Shown piece after piece: positions 1 through 9,847 of a stretch of DNA of 64,000 nt. Under the pieces are notes generated by a model that saw only the letters and a list, made by a program, of their open reading frames with translations, was not told the DNA's origin and made no database searches. Source of the stretch: Pseudofabraea citricarpa (taxonomy: Eukaryota; Ascomycota; Leotiomycetes; Helotiales; Dermateaceae). Within the stretch, counting starts at the first letter, position 1, and every line of letters begins with the position of its first letter. A program made the translations under genes and the position numbers. Where the stretch lies: NCBI GenBank assembly GCA_029641185.1, contig JAPWGK010000033.1, forward strand, positions 349,295 to 413,294, written 5' to 3'.

Positions 1-587
1 GCGACATTTTCTCCAGTTGATAATTCATTGATCAGGTCAATATTTTCATATTTTCAGTCCAAGATGAATTTTGCCGATTGGGAATATGAAGTGGCCAGGT
101 TGTGGATGCTCTAATTTAGAGCTGGATATATATGATCTTAGTTATGAACATTTATCTGCCGCACCACATGCAACCATAAATTAACGAACATCGGGAAATT
201 TCTAAGTTGTGCTATATAAGCTACTACCTTTAGATACCTATCAACCTTTGAATGATTTCATTTCAAAAAACCACTGTTCTTATCAACACTTGAAACCATT
301 ATATACTGCCATGCAAAGGGCAAAACCCCTTCTATTATTTCAAGTCTCATATCATTCTGTCTTACTGTCGCTGAAGTCATGTCCAAGTTATAGATGAAGG
401 AAGGAGCCAATTTTCTCTTGGAAGTTATGCATCTGGTACATCAATGACTTAATCATAATGATACGCGAGGTTATGACGGACTTACGAGTCTAATTTCTTG
501 TCTCACCTCCACGCTTCAAAAGCGATCTGGGATTATAATTTAAGTATTCCGTAGAAGGTGAACAGTTATGCATCACGTAAATGTCGA
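1..587. other. Intergenic, no gene seen
   Basis: No convincing coding signal on either strand. The only open frame of any size (209-397, +) is 62 codons long, resembles no known family and has no splice partner. The stretch is the 3' flank of the minus-strand regulator that ends at 588. Confidence 0.6.
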
Positions 588-3004
588 TTAAAATAAAATC
601 GCCCACAGGTTCTTGTACCGCGAGATGTCCACCCAAGTCCAATAACATGGCGAGCTACGCCGGAATCCCGGCGGCAAATCTTCAAAATTTCTTGGGGTAG
701 AGGAAGTCCTTCTCTCAGCGTCGTCTTGTCGGTGCCATAGCTCTTCCATTATATCAATTGACGTCCGGAAGGAATTAAGTCCGCATTGAGAGAAGGCTTT
801 CTCCAGCCACGCTGACAACGCTTCCCTGTTTGGAGTTGAGATCGCCTCACAGCCTGCTATGAAAGCAGGCCATGGTGTTCCAGGTCCTGAGCAACGATGA
901 TTAATAAGTGCTTGGTCAAATTCATCAAGTGCTTGAATAACATGCTCAACGTGGCCCTGCAAGATTAAAGGATTGACATTTCGAACTCGCCGGTAAAACA
1001 ATATTACGAGAGCTGCATTCAATGCTCGAAGCATATAGTCGCTGGGCAGTTGGGCATTTTGGTTGTCTGTGGGTACAGTTTTGAGCGCAAAAGAACAGAT
1101 CATGTTTTCTAGGCGGCCTGCTCGCTTTTGCAGAAAGTCGAGAAAAGCTGCATCGGCCTCTTTGCTGTGCTTGGATGCCTCTAGAATATTGGCTAATCGC
1201 GTTGTTTGCGAGACTAGACTTAGCCATGTCTCTGAGATACCGTACACCTCAAAAAGAGTATCTTTAAATCGGCGAGAATCCTCCAGGTGAATATCATGAA
1301 GTCCAACGTCATGTTCCTTGATTTCGTCAATGTTCAAGTCACTGTCAGATAGATGAGGATCTAGACGTAGAAAGTCATCCAGACGAGCATTATGTCCAGC
1401 CCTGGGTCGGGCACTATTTCTCGTGCTCTCGTCTAATCTGATCGATCGATCTGAGCGGTAGATGGCGCAAATGTTGTCGACAACGGGACCGTATGATGGA
1501 TAGTCATGAAGTACAGAAGTACTCTCTCCTATAATTCGAATCCAGGTGTAGACATGATGCAATAAACGGGCTTTTCTTGATATATCGCGTTTTGCAAGAC
1601 CTTTAACACGCAATAGTCGTTCAGCATCGACCATAAAACACCGTGCATCCCTTTGGCTGCCTGATATACCCTGATCTATGTTTAAATTTTCGTATCGTTT
1701 AAGGTGATGTAATTACTTACAGCAAAGGCTAGCATACTCAAGATAGCCATAAGTTGGTCTTTGTACTTGGCTTTTTTGGCCCCTTTCAACTCATGGCGCA
1801 GAGAGATTTGCATGTGTGTTTTCGCCCTTTCCTTACAGCGAGAGACCACATCCATCCAATACTCTTGACTTTTATCAGACTGGATGGTGGGATTTGCAGA
1901 AAGGTGGTACGCCGAACAACCAAGCAAGGCATATAGGTTAGCAGCATTCGCGTGCTTCACATTTCCAGTATCCAAATACGTCATCTCAGCTAAAGTGCGA
2001 ACTGCTTCAGGGAGATTCTGTGTTTTCCAGGAGGACTTGGAACTAGCCGGCATGAAGGACATCTGCGGGACTACAGAATCTTGAAAGTGCTTCAATAGAT
2101 ACTGAGCATCTGTAATCGAACTTACTTCGGACAAAATAGCAGGGCTATAGTCTATCTCCATTCCTATTTTATTTGATGAGGCCGTATTTTGTGGCTCCGG
2201 ATCATATTGTGGAGCAGCATTGGCATCTTGCTCCGAGAGTTCATCGTTGAAGGAGGGTATATGTATCTCTGTCATACAATTCAGAGCTCCAGTGCCTAAC
2301 GCAGTACCGTTTATAAGCTCCTGTGTCATTAACATACTTTCAAAATCAAGCTCAAAAAGATCAGCCCACTGTAGGGTATCGCCAACGTTTAGTATTGGAT
2401 CAAACACCCCAGTAGATGATGGAGTCGTCTGAATTTCGCCCAGGGGCTCGAAGTTGTCAGTGAACTGGTCAGCTTCGAAGTCAACCTCGGGTGCCTCTTC
2501 TTCAGGGACCATGAAATTGAGATTAAGAACGCTGAAAGGGCCAACCGATATATGTGAGGACGTGAGTCCAGCTAGATCTTTGGTTTTGGCATCAATCTCT
2601 GCAAGTGACCCATCTATTGAATTAGATCCTAGGTCGGCAATCAGAGACGTGCTCATGCAGGCTCTGGACTCAGCTGCGATATCAAGTCAGGGGAGAAGGA
2701 AATCCCAACGATTCTACACCATAAGCTGACCTGAATAAAGATGGCGTCTGGTGACATTGGTACTCCCTTCGTCTGTCTCGGCTACTTTCGTGGTCTGATC
2801 AGGGGCCGGCGGCATTGTGGTCGGTGGCATCCACCGAATGTCGGAAGAATAGCCCTCACAGGTTACACCCACTGCACGACAGGCCAAGCAGAATGGCCGG
2901 GCCTGGTCGCATTTCACGTGTCTTCTCCGACAAGTCCCACAACCACCGAAAGCATGCTTACGGCGTTGTTGTTGTTGTTTGGTCTTCTTAGGTTTGCTAG
3001 ACAT
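588..3004 (-). CDS. Zn2Cys6 fungal transcription factor (three exons, 769 aa)
   Basis: Seen: three exons on the minus strand, 3004-2731, 2673-1721 and 1670-588, joined by introns of 57 and 50 nt (donors GTCAGC and GTAAGT; CAG acceptors; CTGAC branch site in the first). The 2310 coding bases make 769 residues. A basic N-terminus (KPKKTKQQQQRRKH) precedes a complete binuclear zinc cluster with spacing CX2CX6CX6CX2CX6C (CGTC...C...C..C...C), at about residues 20-47. The remaining 700 residues have no catalytic motif and fit the variable middle-homology region of fungal regulators. Known of the family: nuclear DNA-binding regulators that recognise CGG triplets, usually near their targets. Start: ATG 3004 is chosen because the basic region and cluster follow at once; an in-frame ATG at 3046 is possible. 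Inference: it could control the oxidase/lyase genes downstream, but the 800-bp gap makes this weak. Confidence 0.85.
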
Positions 3005-3806
3005 GGAAAAGGTCAAAACAAATTGGTTGTAAGGCGATAACACCACTCAGTGATCAGATTCCACCTTTTTTCCTTTTTCGATTTTGTATTGCAATTCCGT
3101 GGGTACTAGTGTAGGGAAGAAATAGGTTAGGTAAGGAGTAAGAAGTAGACGATGGTCAGAAGAGGATTGTTTACAGTTGTAGAGTGCAAATGCAAAGTGA
3201 AGGTTGATCCGAAAAAGGTAAGTAATTCCGGAAAGGCGGGATTACATAATATACACCTTTGTACGAAAACCCCATTACTTTACTCACAAGGCCATCGATA
3301 GAAAAGTGGGAGATTTTAGATGCATTCTTTTGCATGCATCTGTTATCTATTTTTAAATGAGTTACTGGAATACATGTGTTAATCCTGAATTCAATCTTAG
3401 TTTTCGTGATTATAAAGGAAAATAATTACGAAGTATATCACCAATTATAGTCGGCACATCTGTTAAATACTTACATAAGCATCTATTTAGTTTCAATAGT
3501 TGGGTTTAACAAGAAACTACAAAGTGTTTGAATGTTATTTTGGCAGGAACATGTCTGTAAATTTAACAAGATGCTGAGGATACTTGCTATCTTCATGCGT
3601 TTATTACGTAATTCACGAATATGTAATGAATTTGATGCATAGTTATATTGGGGTACTGCATAGTAACATAGAGTTCTTATCATAGCTTAGAAGCTATTCT
3701 ATTCCAATCAACACGCCTCAAATGCTCACGTGAAATATCAGAAATCTGTCGACATCTAGAAAAAAAGTTAGCAAAAGCCAATAAGAGGGATGAATAGTCG
3801 GCAATT
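3005..3806. other. Intergenic; upstream region of the Zn2Cys6 gene
   Basis: About 800 bp between the regulator start (3004) and the 3' end of the oxidase gene (3807). It must hold the regulator promoter and the oxidase terminator. The part from about 3280 to 3700 is AT-rich. I see no gene, RNA or repeat; the 66-codon frame at 3483-3683 looks random. Confidence 0.5.
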
Positions 3807-5099
3807 TTACCCAGCCAATGTCATGGTAACTTGAAACTCGTGTAAAAGAATTGTGAGAGCCAACTCAACTCCTTCTTGTCCATTATACTGCAGGCTATAA
3901 TTAGTATTTGAGTTGGGCAAAAAAACATGGTTAGCAGGGATCTTACAGCAAGACCCCAGATAGCGATACGACCGATAAAGCAGTGATTTGCACCCAGAGC
4001 TAATGCCTTGAAGATATCTGAGCCTCGGCGAATACCACCATCAATAGCTAACTGAATTCGGCCCTGAGATACATTGGCGCATTCCTCGAGAACATCAAGG
4101 GTTGCAGGCACGCCATCAAGTTGACGACCACCATGATTAGATATCACAATACCATCCACACCGTATTTTATTGCTAACTCTACGTCCTGCGAGCTGGTGA
4201 CTCCTTTGAGCCAGATCTCCATGGTGGTATTTCGTCTTAACCAGGGAATGATCTCCTCCCATTCTAAGGAGTCATCTAGAGCCAGTTTCAATTATTGTTC
4301 AGTTCTAAAACAAGGCATTTTCACTGACCGAACGCTTTTGGTCCATTCTGCCTCTCCTCCTCCGACAAGGCGAATTCTTCGGAGCCCCCAGAAAGAATAT
4401 TTGGAAATGTAAGATGTTCGGGAAGTGTAAAGTTGTTTCGCATCTCGTTAAGTCGTCGACCAAGTGCTGGAACATCCACAGATAAGAATAGTGCCTTATA
4501 TCCAGCCTCTGTAAGATTTATTAGATACAAGATTGGATAAAGCTACCATGCCGAATGCTTACTTTCTGCTCGATTTAACAGCTGGAGGGTAATGTTCCGA
4601 TCCTTTACAACACACATCTGCATTATGTACGGATTTCCTGTTGATTCTGCGATAACGTCCTCCAGAGATGTAGTAGCATAAGACGATAGACACATCGCAA
4701 TGCCCATGTTGGCGGCTGCTTTTGAAGTCCCAATCTCTCCAATAGGGTGGGCGAGTTTATGCATGGCAGAAGGACTGAAGCCGAGAGGGAAAGTGACCTT
4801 CTGGCCGAAGATAGTAGTTGAGGTGTCGAGATTTGACACATTGCGAAGAACACGGGGGATGATGCGGTATCGATCGTAGGACTCCTCGTTTTCACGAAGA
4901 GTAATCATATCCATGGCTCCATGATTGTAGTACTCTGGTGGTCGGCCGTATTAGAAATTACAAATTCGGGTGGAGTGATGTATCATAGAACTTTTTTCTA
5001 CGTACCACGAAACATCTTAGGAAGCCTCTGGCTCCCCTGCTTTTTGAGGTCATCTATTGAAAATACATGAGGATCTAAAGTGGGAGCGCGATTGGCCAT
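3807..5099 (-). CDS. FMN-dependent 2-hydroxyacid oxidase/dehydrogenase (five exons, 351 aa)
   Basis: Seen: exons 5099-5006, 4934-4563, 4508-4329, 4275-3947 and 3887-3807 (minus), with GT-AG introns of 71, 54, 53 and 59 nt and in-frame phases throughout. The 351 residues are normal for the single-domain glycolate/lactate oxidase family; there is no cytochrome b5 domain. Family blocks appear in order: YYNHGA near 33, SPSAMHKLAHPIGE near 86-98, VDVPALGRR near 180, the FMN-binding lysine in WLKGV (K239), and the active-site signature SNHGGRQ with His263 and Arg266. The C-terminus fits the usual EGV...ALTILLHEF..TM.LAG pattern. Known: the family oxidises L-2-hydroxyacids to 2-oxoacids, giving H2O2 in oxidases. 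Odd: the block normally reading QLY before KDR reads MQMCVVKDR, so Cys139 stands where family members carry a catalytic tyrosine. No obvious C-terminal peroxisomal signal. Substrate cannot be read from sequence. It is divergent from the DapA-like gene at 5790. Confidence 0.88.
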
Positions 5100-5789
5100 G
5101 GTATGCCTGGGTAGGTATTTTTGTTGGTTGAATGAATGATCTTGGATGGATTTTGTCTGAAGAATGAAGAGAAATAGAATTGCGAATTGAATTTAGAAAC
5201 ACTGTTAGAAATATTATGTACAACTCTGTGGATTTTCGAGCGAAGGAAAGAACAGCTGGAGTCCGGCATAGTACCCATAACTAATCCGCAATGATCTATA
5301 AGCAGAAGATATCACAATGATGCGAAGACGTCGAATCGAGAACTGATTTTTGGTGACGAGAGTCTATTCGTAATTCTGTCGGAATCACTTGCCATGTTTA
5401 GCTTTCCGCCGCCTTGTGTGCTTCTCTTATCGCTTATCAATGAAATCTAAATTAGCGAGCATCCCAGTAAAGTTCAACTATCTGAGGTGTGATATCGGAA
5501 CCACTGTCACCTATGTGTCATCTATCTGTAGCCAGAATTCCAAAAAGAACAGATGGAGGGCCTCCGTGTCGTCTTTCTGCTGTGCAGGTGGAGTGGGTTT
5601 CAACACTTACTCTGTTAGCATACACATTAACGTCCAAAAATGGTCGGAGGGATTATATATATGTGAACCTCATGGCGGGGTTCCTAAACGGACATTTTTC
5701 AGCTTTGTATTTATTGTCGTAACTTTTCTTTAGATATTCTCAAAAACAACATCGATCGTCGAGTTCTCAAGAGACATCAAACTCGAAAA
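5100..5789. promoter_or_regulatory. Divergent intergenic region between oxidase (-) and lyase (+)
   Basis: 690 bp shared by two head-to-head genes, so probably a bidirectional promoter. A TATA-like run TATATATAT lies at 5654-5662, about 130 bp upstream of the lyase ATG. Scattered CGG triplets occur but no clear palindrome. The open frames at 5389-5733 have no family resemblance and are taken as chance. Confidence 0.5.
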
Positions 5790-6692
5790 ATGGCATCAAA
5801 AGAGCTCACTGGCATCCTTGTTGCCTTGGTAACTCCATTCACCGACGACGGGGAGAAAATCGACCATGATAGGCTCCAATCTCACATCGAGCGGCTCATA
5901 AAAGCTGGCGTTCATGGCCTCGTGCCTGGTGGAACAACAGGAGAGTTCACTGCTATGGATCTTGCGGAGCGTAAAGAACTGGTAGAGCTTTGTGTCAAGT
6001 TTGCCGACGGACGTATCCCTGTTGTTGCTGGAATTGGCCACACCCGGACTCGCGATATTGTTGACCTAGCTACTCATGCCGCTAAAGCTGGTGCTGCTGC
6101 GACCATGATAGTTCCACCATTCTACGACCCCGTCAACTACGAGCAGCTCCGTGAGCTATTCTCAGAAGTTTCTCAAGCATCTAAACTGCCAATCATGTAT
6201 TACCACATCCCTTCTTCTAGTGGCCTTACCCTCACCCCACAGCAAATAGCCGGACTCTCCGACGTTGGCTGCACGCATCTTAAGGACACCTCTGGCAATG
6301 CTCCAGCTTTTACCGAGCTGCTGTTTGGTCTGCCAGATAAGATAACAGCTTTCAATGGTTGGGACACGTTGACATTTTACGGTCTTGCCGCTGGTGCCAA
6401 AGGCTCTGTATGGGGTGCTACCAATGTTATACCAGAACTTTCTGTCCAGCTTTGGGATGCCCTTGCTATTCAAGGTGATCTCAAAAAGGGCCGTGAACTA
6501 TGGAAGAAGAAGATCTGGCCTATCTGTGCCTTCCTTGAGTCGCATAACTACCCATCTGCCTGTAAGACCGGGATGGTTCTTCAAGGCCATGAGACTGGTC
6601 CTTTGAGGAAGCCTTTCGCTCTTCTCGAGGGCGAGCCTCGCGCGGAGCTGATCAAATTGTTGCACAATGCTGGTCTAAAGACTGTTGAGTAA
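5790..6692 (+). CDS. DapA/DHDPS-superfamily lyase (class I aldolase/dehydratase, 300 aa)
   Basis: Seen: one uninterrupted 300-codon frame, the standard length for this TIM-barrel family. The GTTGE motif (Thr49-Thr50) binds the substrate carboxylate. Tyr138 sits in YYHIP, and Lys165 in HLKDTSGN is the Schiff-base lysine. The arginine that true dihydrodipicolinate synthase needs after the NVP motif is replaced (PSSSG, Ser143). Known: fungi make lysine by the aminoadipate route, so this is not lysine biosynthesis. Fungal relatives act as 4-hydroxy-2-oxoglutarate aldolase, 2-keto-3-deoxy-sugar-acid aldolase or dehydratase, or similar pyruvate-forming lyases. Neighbours: head-to-head with the hydroxyacid oxidase, followed by an aldehyde dehydrogenase and an amino-acid permease. 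Inference: it probably splits or dehydrates a 2-oxo acid whose product is oxidised by the neighbours. Start: the first in-frame ATG, with AAAATGG context and directly followed by the first beta strand. Confidence 0.9.
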   Translation: MASKELTGILVALVTPFTDDGEKIDHDRLQSHIERLIKAGVHGLVPGGTTGEFTAMDLAERKELVELCVKFADGRIPVVAGIGHTRTRDIVDLATHAAKAGAAATMIVPPFYDPVNYEQLRELFSEVSQASKLPIMYYHIPSSSGLTLTPQQIAGLSDVGCTHLKDTSGNAPAFTELLFGLPDKITAFNGWDTLTFYGLAAGAKGSVWGATNVIPELSVQLWDALAIQGDLKKGRELWKKKIWPICAFLESHNYPSACKTGMVLQGHETGPLRKPFALLEGEPRAELIKLLHNAGLKTVE

Positions 6693-7664
6693 AATTTAGC
6701 ATTATACATAGGAGAAGAAAAAGAAAGGCTATTTGCAAATAAATTTTAGCATTTGAACAAGAAACAATTGTCTATTTTGTCCTTTTTGTCCAAGAAATAT
6801 GATTGAAACACTAACAAAAATGCATTGTAGCTGTGTAGTGCGTGCGGATGTTGCCGTCGATTCGTGAAAGAGAGAAGTATAGTGAAAAAGTGCAAAGGAG
6901 AATTTTGTTTGAGGGAATCAATGGAATGTCAGATCGGTTAGTTGTTATTATTAGTTCTGTGTTGATGATAATAAGTTGGGCTATTCTTCAGGTATGACAG
7001 TCTTCAACGGACTTTATCTTATCGGTTATCTTAGAATTCTGATTCGTGGGTTTCATGACAAACTCTTCGCATTCTAAAAAGGAAGACTGACATTAGCATG
7101 AACCGTAGGACTGAAACCACTAAAAGAACATGGTGACTTTAGGTGATTTAAAGCTCTGAAATTGGTAACCCAGCTAAAAGTGGACGATTTACAAGACGCT
7201 TTATAACAAGCTATCTTAGAGAACTATAAATTCTTGGCCATCATATCAATCAAGTATTACATCCCTCACTGACACGTTAATCGGTCTTTTCTCTGATACA
7301 AAAAATGACAAAGGTTGTTACAGCCGCCTCGACCAATCGATGCTCACAGTCGGAAGTACTTTCTCTTTTTGATTCCCCGCCGGGACCGCGTAACCCTTAC
7401 CAACCCCCACTTTTAGTTCCGTGAAATTTATACTCGCACTAACCATTTGTAGATGCATCAGGTGTCAGAGCCTTTGAAGCGCACGATTAGATCAAGCATG
7501 ACTGTGATGTGATTTGCTTCTAATCTTTGTGTAATACGACAAGTAAATAAGGAATACTCGACCTTTTCATCACCGAAAAGCTTTCTCTTCTTCTCATAAC
7601 CTGAGTACATCTGCCTCATTCAAATAAAGATCAACACCAAAACGTGGAAAGATTCACGTCAAAA
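6693..7664. other. Intergenic; terminator of lyase and promoter of aldehyde dehydrogenase
   Basis: About 970 bp without a plausible gene. A GC-richer patch (CCCGCCGGGACCGCG, near 7375-7391) stands out against AT-rich surroundings and contains CGG/CCG triplets that a Zn2Cys6 protein could bind, but the spacing is not diagnostic. No repeat or RNA gene recognised. Confidence 0.45.
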
Positions 7665-9294
7665 ATGGGAGACCTTTTTGTAGATATCACCACACCAAAT
7701 GGCCACAAGTATAGGCAGCCTACTGGCTTATTTATCAATAATGAGTTTGTGGCGGGTACCAGTAGAAAGATGATCACCTCGATCGACCCAGCGTGAGCAG
7801 ATATGTGAATTTGTTAATTGCATGTGCAATCTCTGATATCTTGGACAGGACTGAGAAACCGATAGCCGAAGTTCACGCAGCAAGTGAGGCTGATGTTGAC
7901 AGAGCTGTGAAAGCTGCAAAGGCTGCAATGAAAAGTCCAGAGTGGAAGCTTATGCCGGGCACCGATAGAGGGATCTTAATGGCCAAGCTTGCCGATCTCA
8001 TGGAGGAGAACAAGGAAATTTTAGCAACTATTGATGCTTGGGATAATGGTAAGTCCGCACCGTCAAGACTTTCGATAAGAATTAAATTGGAACTTGTTAA
8101 CAGGACACTAATTCCTCATCAGGCAAGCCGTATAGTGAGGCTCTCGGTGGTGACTTAGTAGAAGCTATTGGTACAATCCGTTATTATAGTGGATGGGCCG
8201 ACAAGACCTTTGGCCAAACAATCAGCACCACGCATCAAAAGTTCGCCTACACGATTCGACAACCAATTGGTGTTGTAGGCCAGATTATTCCCTGGAACTA
8301 CCCCCTTTCTATGGCTTGCTGGAAACTTGGACCAGCTCTTGCTTGTGGAAATGCAGTTGTTCTCAAGGCTGCCGAGCAAACTCCACTGAGCATTCTCTTT
8401 TTTGGGACACTTATCCAAAAAGTGGGATTTCCGCCAGGAGTTGTGAACTTCATCAATGGCTATGGTCGAGAAACTGGTTCCGCCCTTGTGCAGCATCCTT
8501 TGGTCGACAAAATTGCCTTTACTGGTTCTACAGCGACGGCTTCTCAAATCATGAAAATGGCTTCTGCTACCCTCAAGAACATTACATTGGAGACTGGAGG
8601 GAAGTCACCACTTTTAGTTTTCAATGATGCCGACCTTGAACAAGCAATCAAGTGGTCTCATTATGGGATTATGTCAAACAAAGGAGAGATTTGCACGGCT
8701 ACCTCCCGTATCCTTGTTCAGAAAAGCGTTTATGATAAATTCATCACTGGTTTCAAAGATCAAATCAAGAATGTCTCTAAGATTGGCGACCAATGGGATG
8801 AATCGACCTACCAGGGTCCCCAAGTTTCTAGAGTCCAATACGACCGAGTCCTTTCTTATGTTGATATTGGCAAGCAAGAGGGAGCGAACCTTCTCTGTGG
8901 TGGAACCCCTGTGAAAGATAGCAAAGGGTTCTTTGTCCACCCAACTGTTTTCACTGATGTCAAACCTTCAATGCGGATTTTCCGTGAGGAGATATTTGGC
9001 CCATTCGCTGTTATCTCAACTTTCGAAACTGAGCAAGAAGCGATCGACCTTGCTAATGATACAACATATGGCCTGGGTGCTGCTGTATTCACTACGGACC
9101 TCGAGCGTGCACACCGCGTGGCTGCTGAAATTGAAGCTGGCATGGTTTGGATTAACAGTAGTCAGGACTGTGATCCTCGAATCCCATTCGGAGGTGTGAA
9201 ACAAAGTGGTATTGGAAGAGAACTTGGTGAGGCTGGTCTCGAGGCCTACTCTCAGGTCAAGGCAGTCCACGTTAATATGGGAAACAAACTATAG
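7665..9294 (+). CDS. NAD(P)-dependent aldehyde dehydrogenase (three exons, 499 aa)
   Basis: Seen: exons 7665-7792, 7849-8048 and 8123-9294; introns of 56 and 74 nt (donors GTGAGC and GTAAGT, CAG acceptors). The 1500 coding bases give 499 residues, exactly class 1/2 ALDH length. Catalytic and cofactor residues are in place: Asn168 in PWNYPL, the Rossmann loop FTGSTATAS, general base Glu266 in LETGGKSP, and nucleophile Cys300 in GEICTATSR. A later conserved block is EEIFGP. Known: the family oxidises aldehydes to acids with NAD(P)+. The cysteine loop ICTATSR, rather than CC.AGSR, is seen in betaine-aldehyde-type and some fungal enzymes, so the substrate is uncertain. Neighbours: downstream of the DapA-like lyase and upstream of a permease on the same strand. 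Inference: it may oxidise the aldehyde or semialdehyde made by that lyase. No N-terminal targeting peptide is evident, so probably cytosolic. Confidence 0.92.
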
Positions 9295-9603
9295 AATATT
9301 AGATGATATATGTGTAAATTGTCTTTCTAGTTTTACAAAACCATTGCTCGTTCACACGGATTGCAAAAAGCAGGGATGTCCCACTCGCTTAAAAAGGCCG
9401 AAATCAAGCGAGAAACGATTTTGAAGTTCAGCTGCTTTCTATGAAAGGATTTGGTTTCTGTTAGTATATCTTTAGATAAGAGCTTAAGTCTCTTGAAAAA
9501 AAATATCCCAGTTTATTCTCGGTATCTTGAACCTCAAAGGTGGAAAGGCTTAAATGGTGTCGTCGAGGCAAACTGCAAAATCGAGGGCAAGTCATTCCGG
9601 CGC

Positions 9604-9667
9604 TATCAGACCGAACCTCTGCCGCTATCTGATAAGAGTGCGAGCACAAACCTTGCATATCGGTATC
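9604..9667. promoter_or_regulatory. Cluster of five GATA-factor core sites
   Basis: Within 64 bp there are five GATA cores: TATC at 9604-9607, TATC at 9626-9629, GATA at 9631-9634 (these two form CTATCTGATAAG, a near-palindrome), TATC at 9658-9661 and TATC at 9664-9667. Chance predicts about one per 128 bp counting both strands. Fungal AreA/NIT2 nitrogen regulators bind clustered HGATAR sites upstream of permease genes. The cluster is 180-245 bp before the permease ATG and about 80 bp before its TATA box. Confidence 0.6.
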
Positions 9668-9746
9668 AGTTGTGATTAAGTAGATACTTCGGATGTAAGG
9701 CTCCTTCTTTAAACACCTTGGTTCTTCTGTCTACCCCACACTTTAG

Positions 9747-9754
9747 TATATAAG
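9747..9754 (+). promoter_or_regulatory. TATA box of amino-acid permease
   Basis: TATATAAG, 94-101 bp upstream of the permease ATG at 9848. Position and sequence are typical of a regulated fungal promoter. Confidence 0.55.
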
Positions 9755-9847
9755 TCCCTCGAGCTCTTATTATGCAGACTCAGGCTAGCAGCTAACCTTC
9801 ATTCTGCACATTTTACCGATAACATTTCAGTCTCAGAAACTCCAGTT

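Larger units (their letters stand above)
9295..9847. other. Intergenic; promoter region of the permease
   Basis: About 550 bp holding the aldehyde dehydrogenase 3' end and the permease promoter. The regulatory sites inside it are listed separately (GATA cluster and TATA box). The small frames at 9206-9424 and 9451-9675 have no recognisable product. Confidence 0.5.

Noticed and set aside
5389..5733. 114-codon + frame in the oxidase/lyase promoter
   Set aside because: No homology pattern, no splice partner, and it covers the TATA-like run and CGG-rich promoter sequence.
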